A DNA stretch of 64,000 nt from Gammaproteobacteria bacterium (GTDB lineage Bacteria; Pseudomonadota; Gammaproteobacteria; Natronospirales; REEB76): NCBI GenBank assembly GCA_036383255.1, contig DASVOS010000004.1, positions 248,001-312,000 on the forward strand, read 5' to 3'. The notes under the pieces are model-generated. The model worked only from the letters and a program-made list of their open reading frames with translations. It was not told where the DNA came from and made no database searches. Position 1 is the stretch's first letter; the number at the start of each line of letters is the position of its first letter. Both the position numbers and the translations under genes were made by a program. This document shows positions 8,505 through 17,418 of this stretch, piece after piece.

Positions 8505-10523
8505 ATGAAGAGTTCCATGTTGACAGCGGCCGGTCTGGCGCTCGGCCTGGTGGCCGTGACCAGCTGGGCCGGCGCGCCCCAGGCGCTCACGTCCCATCCC
8601 ACCAGCAAGATCAGCAACCCTTACTCGCCCGCCTACGGGCACTCCTACCGCCACGGCGTGATCCCCACCCGTGACGTGCACAAGAAGATGAAGCAGTGGC
8701 GGGCCCGTCACCAGTCCATCCTGGCCACCAGCACCCGCACCCTGAGCTACGCGGGCGGCACCAGCAGCAGCCAGGGCAACGTGGGCGTGAACAGCGGCCA
8801 CTCCAAGGTCTACCTGGTGTTCTACGGCACCCAGTGGGGCACCCAGACCACCGACGCCAACGGCAACCTGAAGTTCTCCAACGACACCGCCGGCGCCGCC
8901 GGCGCGGCGCAGCAGATGTTCAAGGGCGTCGGCACCAACGGCGAGCTCTGGTCCGCCGAGCTCACCCAGTGGTGCGACGGCTCGAACGTCTCGTCCGGCG
9001 CCACCAGCTGTCCCTCCAACGCCACCTTCATCCCCTACCAGACCGGCGGCGTGCTCGCCGGCGTGTGGTATGACAACTCGGTGTCCTCGCCCTCCGCGGC
9101 GACGGCTGCCCAGCTGGGGCAGGAGGCCGTGAAGGCCGCAGGCCACTTCGGCAACACCACCTCGGCCTCCAACCGCTACGCCTACTACGTGATCCTGTCC
9201 CCGAAGGGCACGAACCCTGACAACTACCAGGGCCAGTACTGCGCGTGGCACGACTGGAACGGCGACGTGGGTGTGTCGTCCCAGTACGGCGACCTGGCGT
9301 TCAGCAACCAGCCCTACAACATCGACTCCGGCGCCGGCTGCGGCGTGGGCTTCGTGAACAGCCCGGGCACCCTGGACGGCTTCACCATGACGCTCGGCCA
9401 CGAGTGGCATGAGTACATGTCCGACCAGTACCCGGCCGGCGGCTGGATCAACCAGACGGGCTCCTCCTACAACGGCGAGGAGAACTCCGACGAGTGCGCG
9501 TGGATCGCTCCCGGCTCGGCCGGCGGCGCCGCCAACGTGAGCTTCGGCTCCTTCGGCACCTTCGCGGAGCAGGCCAGCTGGTCCAACGACACCAACAGCT
9601 GCGCCATCTCCCACGCCATCGTGGGCGGCGGCGGCGGCAACAGCGCGCCCACCGCCAACAACGGTTCCATCAGCACCGCGCAGGACACGCCGAAGAGCGG
9701 CACCCTGTCGGCGACGGACCCGAACGGTGACCCGATCAGCTTCAGCATCGTCACCAACCCGGCCCACGGCAGCGTGACCATCAATAACCTCTCCACCGGT
9801 GCGTTCACCTACACGCCGGCGAGCGGTTACTCGGGCAGCGACTCGTTCACGTTCAAGGCCACCGACAACGGCGGCCTGGCGTCGAACACCGCCACCGAGA
9901 GCGTCACGGTGACCTCGACGGTGAACCATGCCCCGGTCGCGAGCAACGGCTCGGTGACCACCACCGCCAACACGGCGGTGAACGGCACGCTCGCCGCCAC
10001 GGACCAGGACGGCAACTCGCTGACCTTCAGCGTGGTGACCAGCCCGGCCCACGGCTCGGTGAGCATCACCAACGCCTCGACCGGCGCCTTCACCTACACC
10101 CCGGTCTCCGGCTACTCCGGCAGCGACTCGTTCACGTTCAAGGCCACCGACAGCGGCGGCCTGGCGTCGAACACCGCCACCGAGAGCGTGACCGTGAATG
10201 CCTCCACCGGCTGCGCTTCGGGCTACACGGCCTACACCGGCAGCATCAGCCAGGGTCAGGACGTGTACGAGCCGAACGGGACGTACTACCACACCACCGT
10301 GACGGGCACGAACTCGGGCATCCTCACCGGCCCCGCCGGCAAGGACTTCGACCTGTACCTGTACAAGTGGAACGGTTCGCGCTGGGCTGTGGTGAAGAGC
10401 TCGACTGGCACCACCGCCAGTGAGACCATCAACTACAGCGGCAGCAGCGGCTACTACGAGTGGGACATCTATGCCTACTCCGGCAGCGGCACGTTCCAGC
10501 TGTGCCTGAAGCACCCGAACTGA
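8505..10523 (+). CDS. Secreted HExxE-motif exoprotein with two cadherin-like repeats and a PPC domain
   Basis: This 672-residue protein starts with a signal peptide (about residues 1-23). A domain of about 350 residues carries GHEWHEYMSDQ (around residue 299) and GEENSDECAW. That pair resembles the HExxE...GD.C motifs of secreted metalloprotease-like proteins, so zinc peptidase activity is plausible but unproven. Two 95-residue cadherin/Big-type repeats follow, each with GYSGSDSFTFKATD. The end is a pre-peptidase C-terminal domain (FDLYLYKWNG...YYEWDIYAYSG), usual in secreted proteases and removed or used as a carbohydrate-binding tail. ATG at 8505 is preceded by GGGGG. The leader is long and structured, and a strong terminator follows. 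Confidence 0.85.
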   Translation: MKSSMLTAAGLALGLVAVTSWAGAPQALTSHPTSKISNPYSPAYGHSYRHGVIPTRDVHKKMKQWRARHQSILATSTRTLSYAGGTSSSQGNVGVNSGHSKVYLVFYGTQWGTQTTDANGNLKFSNDTAGAAGAAQQMFKGVGTNGELWSAELTQWCDGSNVSSGATSCPSNATFIPYQTGGVLAGVWYDNSVSSPSAATAAQLGQEAVKAAGHFGNTTSASNRYAYYVILSPKGTNPDNYQGQYCAWHDWNGDVGVSSQYGDLAFSNQPYNIDSGAGCGVGFVNSPGTLDGFTMTLGHEWHEYMSDQYPAGGWINQTGSSYNGEENSDECAWIAPGSAGGAANVSFGSFGTFAEQASWSNDTNSCAISHAIVGGGGGNSAPTANNGSISTAQDTPKSGTLSATDPNGDPISFSIVTNPAHGSVTINNLSTGAFTYTPASGYSGSDSFTFKATDNGGLASNTATESVTVTSTVNHAPVASNGSVTTTANTAVNGTLAATDQDGNSLTFSVVTSPAHGSVSITNASTGAFTYTPVSGYSGSDSFTFKATDSGGLASNTATESVTVNASTGCASGYTAYTGSISQGQDVYEPNGTYYHTTVTGTNSGILTGPAGKDFDLYLYKWNGSRWAVVKSSTGTTASETINYSGSSGYYEWDIYAYSGSGTFQLCLKHPN

Positions 10524-10558
10524 TGGTCCTGTAACCACCTTAGGATCGTCTTGATCCA

Positions 10559-10593
10559 GGCCCGCGGCGGAGACGCCGCGGGCCTTCTTATTT
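10559..10593 (+). terminator. Strong intrinsic terminator after the exoprotein
   Basis: GGCCCGCGGCG (10559-10569), loop GAGA and CGCCGCGGGCC (10574-10584) form a perfect 11-bp stem, followed by TTCTTATTT. Confidence 0.92.
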
Positions 10594-10650
10594 GGGGTGG
10601 CAGCTTTTTGCTATCATCTTGGCCCCTCGCGCAGCCCACCCCCGGCAGGC

Positions 10651-11574
10651 ATGAAAGCCCTCTCCATCCAGAAGCTCACCAAGACCTACAAGAATGGCGT
10701 GCAGGCCCTCAAGGGCATCGACTTCGAGGTGGAGGAAGGCGGCTTCACCGCCCTGCTCGGCCCGAACGGCGCCGGCAAGACCACCACCATCGGCATCGTC
10801 ACCTCGCTGGTCACCAAGACCGCGGGCCAGGTGACGGTGTTCGGCCACGACATCGACCGGGAGCTGGAGGCGGCCAAGTCCTGCATCGGCCTGGTGCCGC
10901 AGGAGCTCAACTTCAACCAGTTCGAGAAGGTCTTCGACATCGTGGTGAACCAGGCGGGCTTCTACGGCATCCCGCGCGCGCTGGCGCGCCAGCGCGCCGA
11001 GAAGTACCTGACCCAGCTCTCGCTGTGGGAGAAGCGGGACGCCATGTCGCGCACCCTGTCCGGCGGCATGAAGCGCCGGCTCATGATCGCCCGCGCGCTG
11101 GTGCACGAGCCGCGGCTCCTGATCCTGGACGAGCCCACCGCCGGCGTGGACATCGAGATCCGCCGCTCCATGTGGGACTTCCTGCGCAAGATCAACAAGG
11201 AAGGCATCAGCATCATCCTCACCACCCACTACCTGGAGGAGGCGGAGAACCTGTGCCGGCGCGTGGCCATCATCGACCACGGCACCATCGTCGAGCAGGG
11301 TTCGACTCGCGACCTCCTGGCCAAGCTGCACACCGAGACCTTCATCCTCAACCTGCGCAACCCGCTCGCGGCCCTCCCCGCCCTGCCGGGCTACCAGGCC
11401 GTGCTGACCGACGAGACCACCGTGGAGGTGCAGGTCACCAGGGACCAGGACGTGAACGCGCTGTTCGAGCAGCTCACCCGTGCCGGGATACAGGTCCTCA
11501 GCATGCGCAACAAGGCCAACCGCCTCGAGGAGCTGTTCGTGAAGCTCACCGAGCGCAAGGGAGACGCCGCATGA
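10651..11574 (+). CDS. yadG: ABC transporter ATP-binding protein, YadG type
   Basis: The 307-residue ATPase is the cytoplasmic half of an ABC-2 type exporter. It shows Walker A GPNGAGKTT (about residues 38-46), the signature LSGGMKRR, Walker B LLILDEP and the H-loop TTHYLEEAE. The phrases ALKGIDFEVEEG, LVPQELNFNQFE and PTAGVDIEIRRSMW follow Escherichia coli YadG closely. The C-terminal 80 residues are the usual accessory domain. I chose ATG at 10651 because the frame upstream of it overlaps the terminator and promoter region. A TATCAT box at 10612-10617 may be the -10 element. The stop overlaps the permease start in ATGA. Confidence 0.92.
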   Translation: MKALSIQKLTKTYKNGVQALKGIDFEVEEGGFTALLGPNGAGKTTTIGIVTSLVTKTAGQVTVFGHDIDRELEAAKSCIGLVPQELNFNQFEKVFDIVVNQAGFYGIPRALARQRAEKYLTQLSLWEKRDAMSRTLSGGMKRRLMIARALVHEPRLLILDEPTAGVDIEIRRSMWDFLRKINKEGISIILTTHYLEEAENLCRRVAIIDHGTIVEQGSTRDLLAKLHTETFILNLRNPLAALPALPGYQAVLTDETTVEVQVTRDQDVNALFEQLTRAGIQVLSMRNKANRLEELFVKLTERKGDAA

Positions 11575-12347
11575 GCCGCCTGCGCGAGAACCTGGTCGGC
11601 TTCGGCACCATCGTCAACCGCGAGATTACGCGCGTGCTGCGCATCTGGGTGCAGACCCTGGTGCCGCCGGTCATCACCGCCACGCTCTACTTCGTGATCT
11701 TCGGCAGCCTGATCGGCCGGCGCGTCGGGCAGATGGACGGCTTCGACTACATGGCCTACATCGCCCCCGGCCTCATCATGATGCAGGTGCTGACCAACGC
11801 CTACACCAATGTGGTGTCCTCGTTCTTCGGCGCCAAGTTCGGCCGCCACATCGAGGAACTGATGGTCTCGCCGCTGCCCAACAGCTACATCATCATGGGC
11901 TACGTGGCGGGGGGCGTGCTGCGTGGCCTCCTGGTGGGCGCGCTGGTGACGGCGGTGGCGCTGCTGTTCACCGACCTGCACGTCGCGCATCCGCTCGTCA
12001 CCATCTCGGTGGTGCTGCTCACGGCGATGGTGTTCTCCATCGGCGGGCTCATCAACGCGGTCTACGCCAAGAAGTTCGACGACGTGACCATCATCCCCAC
12101 CTTCGTGCTCACGCCGCTCACCTACCTCGGCGGCGTGTTCTACTCGATCCACATGCTGCCGGACGGCCTGCAGGCGGTGTCGCGGGCGAACCCCATCCTC
12201 TACATGGTCAATGCGTTCCGCTTCGGCATCCTCGGGGTCTCGGACATCGGCATCTACACGGCCTACGGCATCATCCTGCTCTCGCTGGTGGTGCTGTACC
12301 TGCTCGCGCTGTTCCTGCTTCGGCGGGGCGTGGGGATGCGCAGCTGA
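11571..12347 (+). CDS. yadH: ABC-2 type permease, YadH type
   Basis: The 258-residue inner-membrane protein has about six transmembrane helices and the ABC-2 permease pattern. It opens with a cytoplasmic amphipathic segment (TIVNREITRVLRIWVQTLVPP). SPLPNSYIIMGYV is the coupling region, and LTPLTYLGGVFYS lies in the late helices. With the overlapping ATPase gene it should form the homodimeric exporter core. The transported compound is unknown for YadGH. Start and stop are fixed by the ATGA overlap with the ATPase gene upstream and the one-base TGATG overlap with the small protein downstream, so the three genes form an operon. Confidence 0.92.
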   Translation: MSRLRENLVGFGTIVNREITRVLRIWVQTLVPPVITATLYFVIFGSLIGRRVGQMDGFDYMAYIAPGLIMMQVLTNAYTNVVSSFFGAKFGRHIEELMVSPLPNSYIIMGYVAGGVLRGLLVGALVTAVALLFTDLHVAHPLVTISVVLLTAMVFSIGGLINAVYAKKFDDVTIIPTFVLTPLTYLGGVFYSIHMLPDGLQAVSRANPILYMVNAFRFGILGVSDIGIYTAYGIILLSLVVLYLLALFLLRRGVGMRS

Positions 12348-12784
12348 TGGCGCCGCGCGCCCTCGCCGCGCTGCTGCTGGCGCCGGCCCTGGCCGCAGCC
12401 GCGGACATCACGGTCGAAGAGATCTACGGCAGCGGCAAGGTATTCGACCGGGCCAGCGTGATCGTGGCCACCGCCCGTACCCATGCAGCGGACACCTGCC
12501 GCGGCTTCAGTCTGACCGAGAGCCAGATCCGGGATTTCTTCCGCAAGACCCAGGTCATGGACCCGCAAGCGCTGCACAGCTATAGGCAGGCGGCCTGCGA
12601 GGTTGAGGGACATTTCCTCTACCAGGACCAGAAGTTCGCCTTCATCGTGAACGCCGCCTACACCGGCCAGATCGAGGTGGCCCCAGGCCGCTACGTGATG
12701 TTCGGCTGCGACGCCGCCTGCAAGAGCATCTTCGACTACGGCTATCCGGTGCCGGCGGCGGCGTCCGGCACCGCGCCCCGCTGA
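12347..12784 (+). CDS. Small periplasmic protein of unknown function
   Basis: I do not recognise this 145-residue protein. It starts with a likely signal peptide (residues 1-19, ending AAAADI). The mature part holds four cysteines (TCRGF, AACEV, GCDAACKS), which could form two disulfide bonds in the periplasm. Its ATG overlaps the permease stop by one base, so it is translated from the exporter operon and may act with it. The 3' end lies eight bases from the end of the convergent APC permease gene. Confidence 0.7.
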   Translation: MAPRALAALLLAPALAAAADITVEEIYGSGKVFDRASVIVATARTHAADTCRGFSLTESQIRDFFRKTQVMDPQALHSYRQAACEVEGHFLYQDQKFAFIVNAAYTGQIEVAPGRYVMFGCDAACKSIFDYGYPVPAAASGTAPR

Positions 12785-12791
12785 CCTTGGC

Positions 12792-14405
12792 CTAGCGCTC
12801 GTTCTTGAGCACGCTCGCGTAGTAGGACTTCACCCGCGCCGGCGCGACGCCGGTGGCGAGCGCGATGTACAGGATGATGAGGCTGAACACCGCCACGGCG
12901 GACATGCCGTTGAAGATGCCGAACGCGCCGGTGCCGCCCATCTCCACGGGGCCGAAGTAGCTCAGGAGCCACATGCCGGCGAAGTAGGGCATCAGCCACC
13001 AGGCGTGGGCCAGGTCCTCGTCCGGCTCCTGGCCCTGGGTGTAGAGGTACAGGAAGCGCAGCATGTAGACAGCCATGATCACGGTGATGATGGCGAACAG
13101 CACGTTCACGGTGCCGAAACCCGCCCAGTACATCACCAGGTTGGAGGCGATGAACGCGGCCGGCGCCACCGCCCAGGCGCTCCACAGGCGGAACGGGCGC
13201 TTGAGGTCCGGCATCACCCGGCGCAGGCGCAGCAGCACCACGCAGCCGAGGCCATAGGACAGCACCGTGGCTGAGGAGGCGTAGTTCACGAGCTTCTGCC
13301 AGCTCGGGAACGGGAAGAAGAACACGCAGCCCACCACGAATGAGAGGATCAGCGCGGTCCAGGGCGTGCCATGGCGGTTGATGTCCGCCAGGCGTTCCGG
13401 CGCGAACTCCTCCTCCGAGGCGGCCATCACCACCCGCGCGGTGGCGGTGGTCCAGATGTAGCCGCAGGCCGCCGGCGAGATGATGGCGTCGGCGTAGAGC
13501 GCCGCCGCCCACCAGGAGACGCCCAGGGTCAGCGCCAGGCCCGCCATGGGGCCGGAGGCCAGCACGCCGTTGGTGGCGCCGCCGCCGAAGGTGAGGCCGG
13601 CCCAGCCGTCCTTTGCCAGGAGCTCCGGCGGCACCGCCGCCACGAAGGCGTACTGCACCAGGATGTAGATGATCGCGGAAGTGACGATGGTGCCCACCAC
13701 CGCGCGCGGGATGTTGCGCGCCGGGTCCGCGGTCTCGCCCGCGAGCTGGATCGCCTGGGTGAAGCCGAACAGTGAGAAGAACACGCCGGCGGTGGAGATC
13801 GCCAGGAACATGTTGGTGACGTCGCCGGTCGCGTGGGCCTTGACCGAGAAGTTCTCCGGGTGGTGCGCCGTGAACATCAGCACCAGGATGGTGCCGATGG
13901 GCGCGCACACCTTGATCCAGGTGGCGAAGGTGTTGAACAGGAGCACCAGGCGCAGGATCAGGAAGTTGAGCGCCACGAACGCGCCCAGCACGCCGATGGA
14001 GACCATCACGCCCAGGGTGGTGAGCAGGCCGGTATCGGGGTTGACCATGCCCGGCAGGTAGCCGTTCGCATAGGTCACCACCGCCATCGCCTCGACGGGG
14101 GCGATGGTCACGTAGGCCAGGAACAGGATCCAGCTCCACACCCGGCCCACCAGGCGGCCGTGGCTGATGAGGCTGATGTGCATGAGGCCGCCGCTGCGGG
14201 GGAACAGGGGCCCCAGCTCCGCGTAGACCATGGCGATGAGCCCCACCACCAGCGCGGCGATGGCCCAGGAGCCGATGCTCAGGGGACCGGCGATCTGCGC
14301 CGCGTGCATCGGGCCGAACAGCCAGCCCGAGCCGATGGTGGAACTCAGGCCCGCGAACAGCAGACCGATGAGGCCTGCGTCCTTGCGCAGCTTGCCCTTG
14401 GCCAT
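12792..14405 (-). CDS. APC family amino acid permease
   Basis: The 537-residue inner-membrane protein has 12-14 helices and the APC-superfamily opening GLIGLLFAGLSSTIGSGWLFGP, with the glycine-rich unwound first helix that binds substrate. Later blocks such as GFTQAIQLAGETADPARNIPRAV are typical of amino acid permeases. Transport of an amino acid by proton symport is likely; the exact substrate cannot be told. I chose ATG at 14405 because GGGGAG (14412-14417) sits six bases upstream. The open frame runs on to 14465, but that part covers a TATATA-containing promoter-like stretch. Confidence 0.9.
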   Translation of the reverse strand: MAKGKLRKDAGLIGLLFAGLSSTIGSGWLFGPMHAAQIAGPLSIGSWAIAALVVGLIAMVYAELGPLFPRSGGLMHISLISHGRLVGRVWSWILFLAYVTIAPVEAMAVVTYANGYLPGMVNPDTGLLTTLGVMVSIGVLGAFVALNFLILRLVLLFNTFATWIKVCAPIGTILVLMFTAHHPENFSVKAHATGDVTNMFLAISTAGVFFSLFGFTQAIQLAGETADPARNIPRAVVGTIVTSAIIYILVQYAFVAAVPPELLAKDGWAGLTFGGGATNGVLASGPMAGLALTLGVSWWAAALYADAIISPAACGYIWTTATARVVMAASEEEFAPERLADINRHGTPWTALILSFVVGCVFFFPFPSWQKLVNYASSATVLSYGLGCVVLLRLRRVMPDLKRPFRLWSAWAVAPAAFIASNLVMYWAGFGTVNVLFAIITVIMAVYMLRFLYLYTQGQEPDEDLAHAWWLMPYFAGMWLLSYFGPVEMGGTGAFGIFNGMSAVAVFSLIILYIALATGVAPARVKSYYASVLKNER

Positions 14406-14493
14406 GACCGTCTCCCCATTCCCATATATAAGGTTGCGAGAGGCTAACGGGTGAGGCCGGTTCAAGCAAGCTTGCGGGCTGCCCGGCCACCGA

Positions 14494-15855
14494 CTAGTGG
14501 GCTGCCACCTTGCTCAGCTTCACCAGCCGCACCGTGAGCAGCACGGCCGCTACCGTCAGCCCGCCGATGAACCCGGCCCAGATGGCCTGGGGACCCAGGT
14601 GCAGGGGGATGCCGAACACCCAGGCCAGCGGGAAGCCCACGCCCCAATAGGCCAGCACCGTCACCAGCGTCGGCACCGCCGTGTCCTTGTAGCCGCGCAG
14701 CGCGCCCATGGCGCTCACCTGCACGCCGTCGGAGATCTGCATGATGGCGCCCATGTACAGCAGCCCCACCGCGATGCCCGCCACCGCCGCGTCGCGGGTG
14801 TACAAGTCCACGATCTGGTGCGGCAGGAGCGCCATGCTCAAGGCCGAGAGCACCTCGAAGCACAGGCACAGGCCGATGCCGGTGAAGGCCGCGAGCCTCG
14901 CCTCATGCCGGTCGCCGCGCCCCAGCGCGTGGCCCACGCGCACCGAGATGGCCAGCGCCACGCTCATGGGCACCATGAACACGAACGAAGCGTAGTTCAG
15001 CGCGATCTGGTGCGCCGCCACGATGTCGGTGCCGAGCGTGCCCATCATGAGGCCCACGCCCGCGAACAGGCTCGACTCCATGAAGATGCTCACCGCGATC
15101 GGCACTCCGAGCCACAGGAGTTCCTTCAGCATCGCCGCCTGGGGCCAGTCGAAGCCCTGGAAGAGCTGCAGCGGCTTGTAGTGCGCGCGCCGCGCGGTAT
15201 AGGCGAGCATGCCGAAGAACATCAGCCATTGGGTGACGGCGGTGGCATAGCCGGTGCCAGTCGCACCCATGGCTGGCAGGCCGAGCTTGCCATACATGAG
15301 CACGTAGTCCAGCACGCCGTTCACCACCAGCGCGCCGCAGGCGATCGCCAGCAGCACGCGGGTGCGGCCGACGCCCTCGCTGGTGAAGCGCAGCACCTGG
15401 TACATGCACAGGCCCGGCATGCCCCAGGCGAGCGCGCGCAGGTAGCCGTCGGTCACCGGGATGAGCTCGGGCTCGATGTGGATGGCCTGCATGAACGCCA
15501 CCGTGTGGCGCAGCACCAGGAAGCCGCTCCAGCCCATGAGCTGCGCGATCCACGCCATCTGCCGCGCGTAACGGCCGATCTCGCCGTGCTTGCCCGCGCC
15601 GTAGAGGTGGGCGGTGGTGGGCGACTGGGCCATGATGAGGCCGAGCGAGAACAGGAACACCGGCGCCCACAGGCTCGAGCCCACCGCGACCGCCGCCAGG
15701 GTCTTGGCGCCGAGCAGGCCGGCCATGATCGCGTCGGTGAGGCCCATGCCCACCAGCGCCAGGTTATGCACGATGATGGGCAGGCCGATGCCGAGCATGG
15801 CGCGCGCTTCCATCTTGACGGCGGGCCAGCGCGAGGTGGGGAAACGCACGGACAT
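14494..15855 (-). CDS. MATE family multidrug/cation exporter (NorM type)
   Basis: The 453-residue protein has twelve predicted helices in two homologous halves. The first opens with EARAMLGIGLPIIVHNLALVGMGLTDAIMAG, the usual MATE start, and the second with KELLWLGVPIAVSIFMESSLF. MATE proteins expel cationic drugs in exchange for sodium or protons. I place the start at ATG 15855 by family length, because the first membrane helix begins about 20 residues in. The open frame continues to 15972 and another ATG near 15890 is possible; neither has a clear ribosome site. The gene is divergent from the thiolase gene, with about 110 bases between the starts. Confidence 0.88.
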   Translation of the reverse strand: MSVRFPTSRWPAVKMEARAMLGIGLPIIVHNLALVGMGLTDAIMAGLLGAKTLAAVAVGSSLWAPVFLFSLGLIMAQSPTTAHLYGAGKHGEIGRYARQMAWIAQLMGWSGFLVLRHTVAFMQAIHIEPELIPVTDGYLRALAWGMPGLCMYQVLRFTSEGVGRTRVLLAIACGALVVNGVLDYVLMYGKLGLPAMGATGTGYATAVTQWLMFFGMLAYTARRAHYKPLQLFQGFDWPQAAMLKELLWLGVPIAVSIFMESSLFAGVGLMMGTLGTDIVAAHQIALNYASFVFMVPMSVALAISVRVGHALGRGDRHEARLAAFTGIGLCLCFEVLSALSMALLPHQIVDLYTRDAAVAGIAVGLLYMGAIMQISDGVQVSAMGALRGYKDTAVPTLVTVLAYWGVGFPLAWVFGIPLHLGPQAIWAGFIGGLTVAAVLLTVRLVKLSKVAAH

Positions 15856-15965
15856 GGGCGCTGCTGCGGCGGGGTGGACGTGTCGCATCATAGCAAGCGT
15901 CGGGGCGAAGTGGCATGATGGATGGCCCCGGACGGCGCAGAGGCCGTCCTCATCGGAGTCTCCCC

Positions 15966-17258
15966 ATGGCACAGAACGTACGCCCCGTCGCCATCGTCGG
16001 CAGCAATAGAATTCCCTTCTGCCGCATCTTCACCGACTACGCCGACATCGGGAACCTGGAGATGCTCTCCGCCGCGCTCAAGGGCCTGGTGGACAAGTAC
16101 AACCTCAAGGGCGAGATCCTGGGCGACGTTGTGGCGGGCGCGGTGATGAAGCATTCGCGCGACTGGAGCATGGCGCGCGAGGCAGTGCTCTCGAGCGGCC
16201 TCGACGTGCACACGCCGGCCCACAACTCCGACCGCGCCTGCGGCACCTCGGTCAGCACCGCCGCGGAGATCGCCGCGCGCATCGCGATCGGCGAGATCGA
16301 CTGCGGCATCGCCGGCGGCGTGGACACGGCGAGCGACGTGCCGATCGTGTTCGGGCGCCACTTCCAGCAGATCCTGCTCAAGAGCAGCCGCGGCAAGAGC
16401 TTCGGCCAGAAGCTCGCACCCTGGCTCGGCTGGCGTCCGAGCGACCTCAAGCCGCACCTGCCCGGCGTCACCGAGTCCCGCACCGGCCTCAACATGGGCC
16501 AGTCCTGCGAGCTGATGGCGAAGGAATGGGGGATCACCCGCGAGGCCCAGGATCAGCTCGCCTACGAGAGCCACATGAAGGCGGCGGCAGCCTGGAAGGA
16601 AGGCTTCTACAACGACCTGGTCACGCCGTTCCACGGCGCCACCGCCGACAACAACGTGCGCGCCGATACCTCCCTGGAGAAGCTCGCCAGGCTCAAGCCT
16701 GCGTTCGACAGGAAGAGCGGCCAGGGCACGCTCACCGCCGGCAACTCCACGCCGCTCTCGGACGGCGCCTCCGCGGTGCTGCTCGCCACGGAGGACTGGG
16801 CCAAGGCCCACGGCCTCCCGGTGCTCGCCTACCTCACCCACACCGCCACCGCAGCGGTGGACTTCGCCGGCCAACAGGGCATGCGGGAGGGCCTGCTGAT
16901 GGCGCCCACCTACGCGGTGCCCAAGATGCTGGACAGGGCGGGCCTGAAGCTCCAGGACTTCGACTTCTATGAGATCCACGAGGCCTTCGCCGCGCAGGTG
17001 CTCTGCACCCTGAAGGCCTGGGAGTCGGCGGAGTACTGCCGCACCCGCCTCGGCCGCAAGGAACCCCTGGGCTCCATCGACCGTGCCAAGCTCAACGTGA
17101 AGGGCGGCAGCGTGGCGCTGGCCCACCCCTTCGGCGCCACCGGCGGCCGCATCATCGGGACCTTGGCCAAGATCCTCGCCCAGAAGGGCAAGGGTCGCGG
17201 ACTCGTCTCGGTCTGCACCGGCGGCGGCATGGGCGTGACGGCGATACTCGAACGCTGA
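15966..17258 (+). CDS. Thiolase, FadI-like acetyl-CoA acyltransferase
   Basis: The 430-residue thiolase has the nucleophile cysteine in DRACGTSVS (about residue 93), the catalytic histidine in HEAFAAQ (about 340) and the second cysteine in VCTGGGMGV near the C-terminus. HPFGATGGR is the usual substrate-binding segment. Length and the phrases NNVRADTSLEKLARLKPAFDRK resemble the fatty-acid oxidation thiolase FadI more than biosynthetic thiolases, so cleavage of 3-ketoacyl-CoA to acetyl-CoA is the best guess. No fadJ-type partner lies next to it. ATG at 15966 is preceded by GGAG at seven bases. A strong terminator follows. Confidence 0.9.
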   Translation: MAQNVRPVAIVGSNRIPFCRIFTDYADIGNLEMLSAALKGLVDKYNLKGEILGDVVAGAVMKHSRDWSMAREAVLSSGLDVHTPAHNSDRACGTSVSTAAEIAARIAIGEIDCGIAGGVDTASDVPIVFGRHFQQILLKSSRGKSFGQKLAPWLGWRPSDLKPHLPGVTESRTGLNMGQSCELMAKEWGITREAQDQLAYESHMKAAAAWKEGFYNDLVTPFHGATADNNVRADTSLEKLARLKPAFDRKSGQGTLTAGNSTPLSDGASAVLLATEDWAKAHGLPVLAYLTHTATAAVDFAGQQGMREGLLMAPTYAVPKMLDRAGLKLQDFDFYEIHEAFAAQVLCTLKAWESAEYCRTRLGRKEPLGSIDRAKLNVKGGSVALAHPFGATGGRIIGTLAKILAQKGKGRGLVSVCTGGGMGVTAILER

Positions 17259-17280
17259 TCCTTCTGCCGGCGCTCCTCTC

Positions 17281-17310
17281 GAAAAGCCCCGGTCATGGGG
17301 CTTTTCCTTG
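17281..17310 (+). terminator. Intrinsic terminator after the thiolase
   Basis: GAAAAGCCCC (17281-17290), loop GGTCAT and GGGGCTTTTC (17297-17306) form a perfect 10-bp stem with A and T runs on both sides. It could work in both directions. Confidence 0.88.
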
Positions 17311-17345
17311 TCCGGTGGGCGATATTTCCCATATCTGACAATGAC

Positions 17346-17375
17346 TTGGATGAGCCGCCGGGCTTTACCTATACT
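17346..17375 (+). promoter_or_regulatory. Probable promoter of the GGDEF/EAL gene
   Basis: TTGGAT (17346-17351) and TATACT (17370-17375) are separated by 18 bases and lie 44 bases before the start codon. They resemble a sigma-70 promoter. The transcript would carry the AGGAGG ribosome site at 17401-17406. Confidence 0.5.
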
Positions 17376-17418
17376 GGTTTAACAGGCCCCTTCGCTTTCA
17401 AGGAGGAAACAGGGCGCC

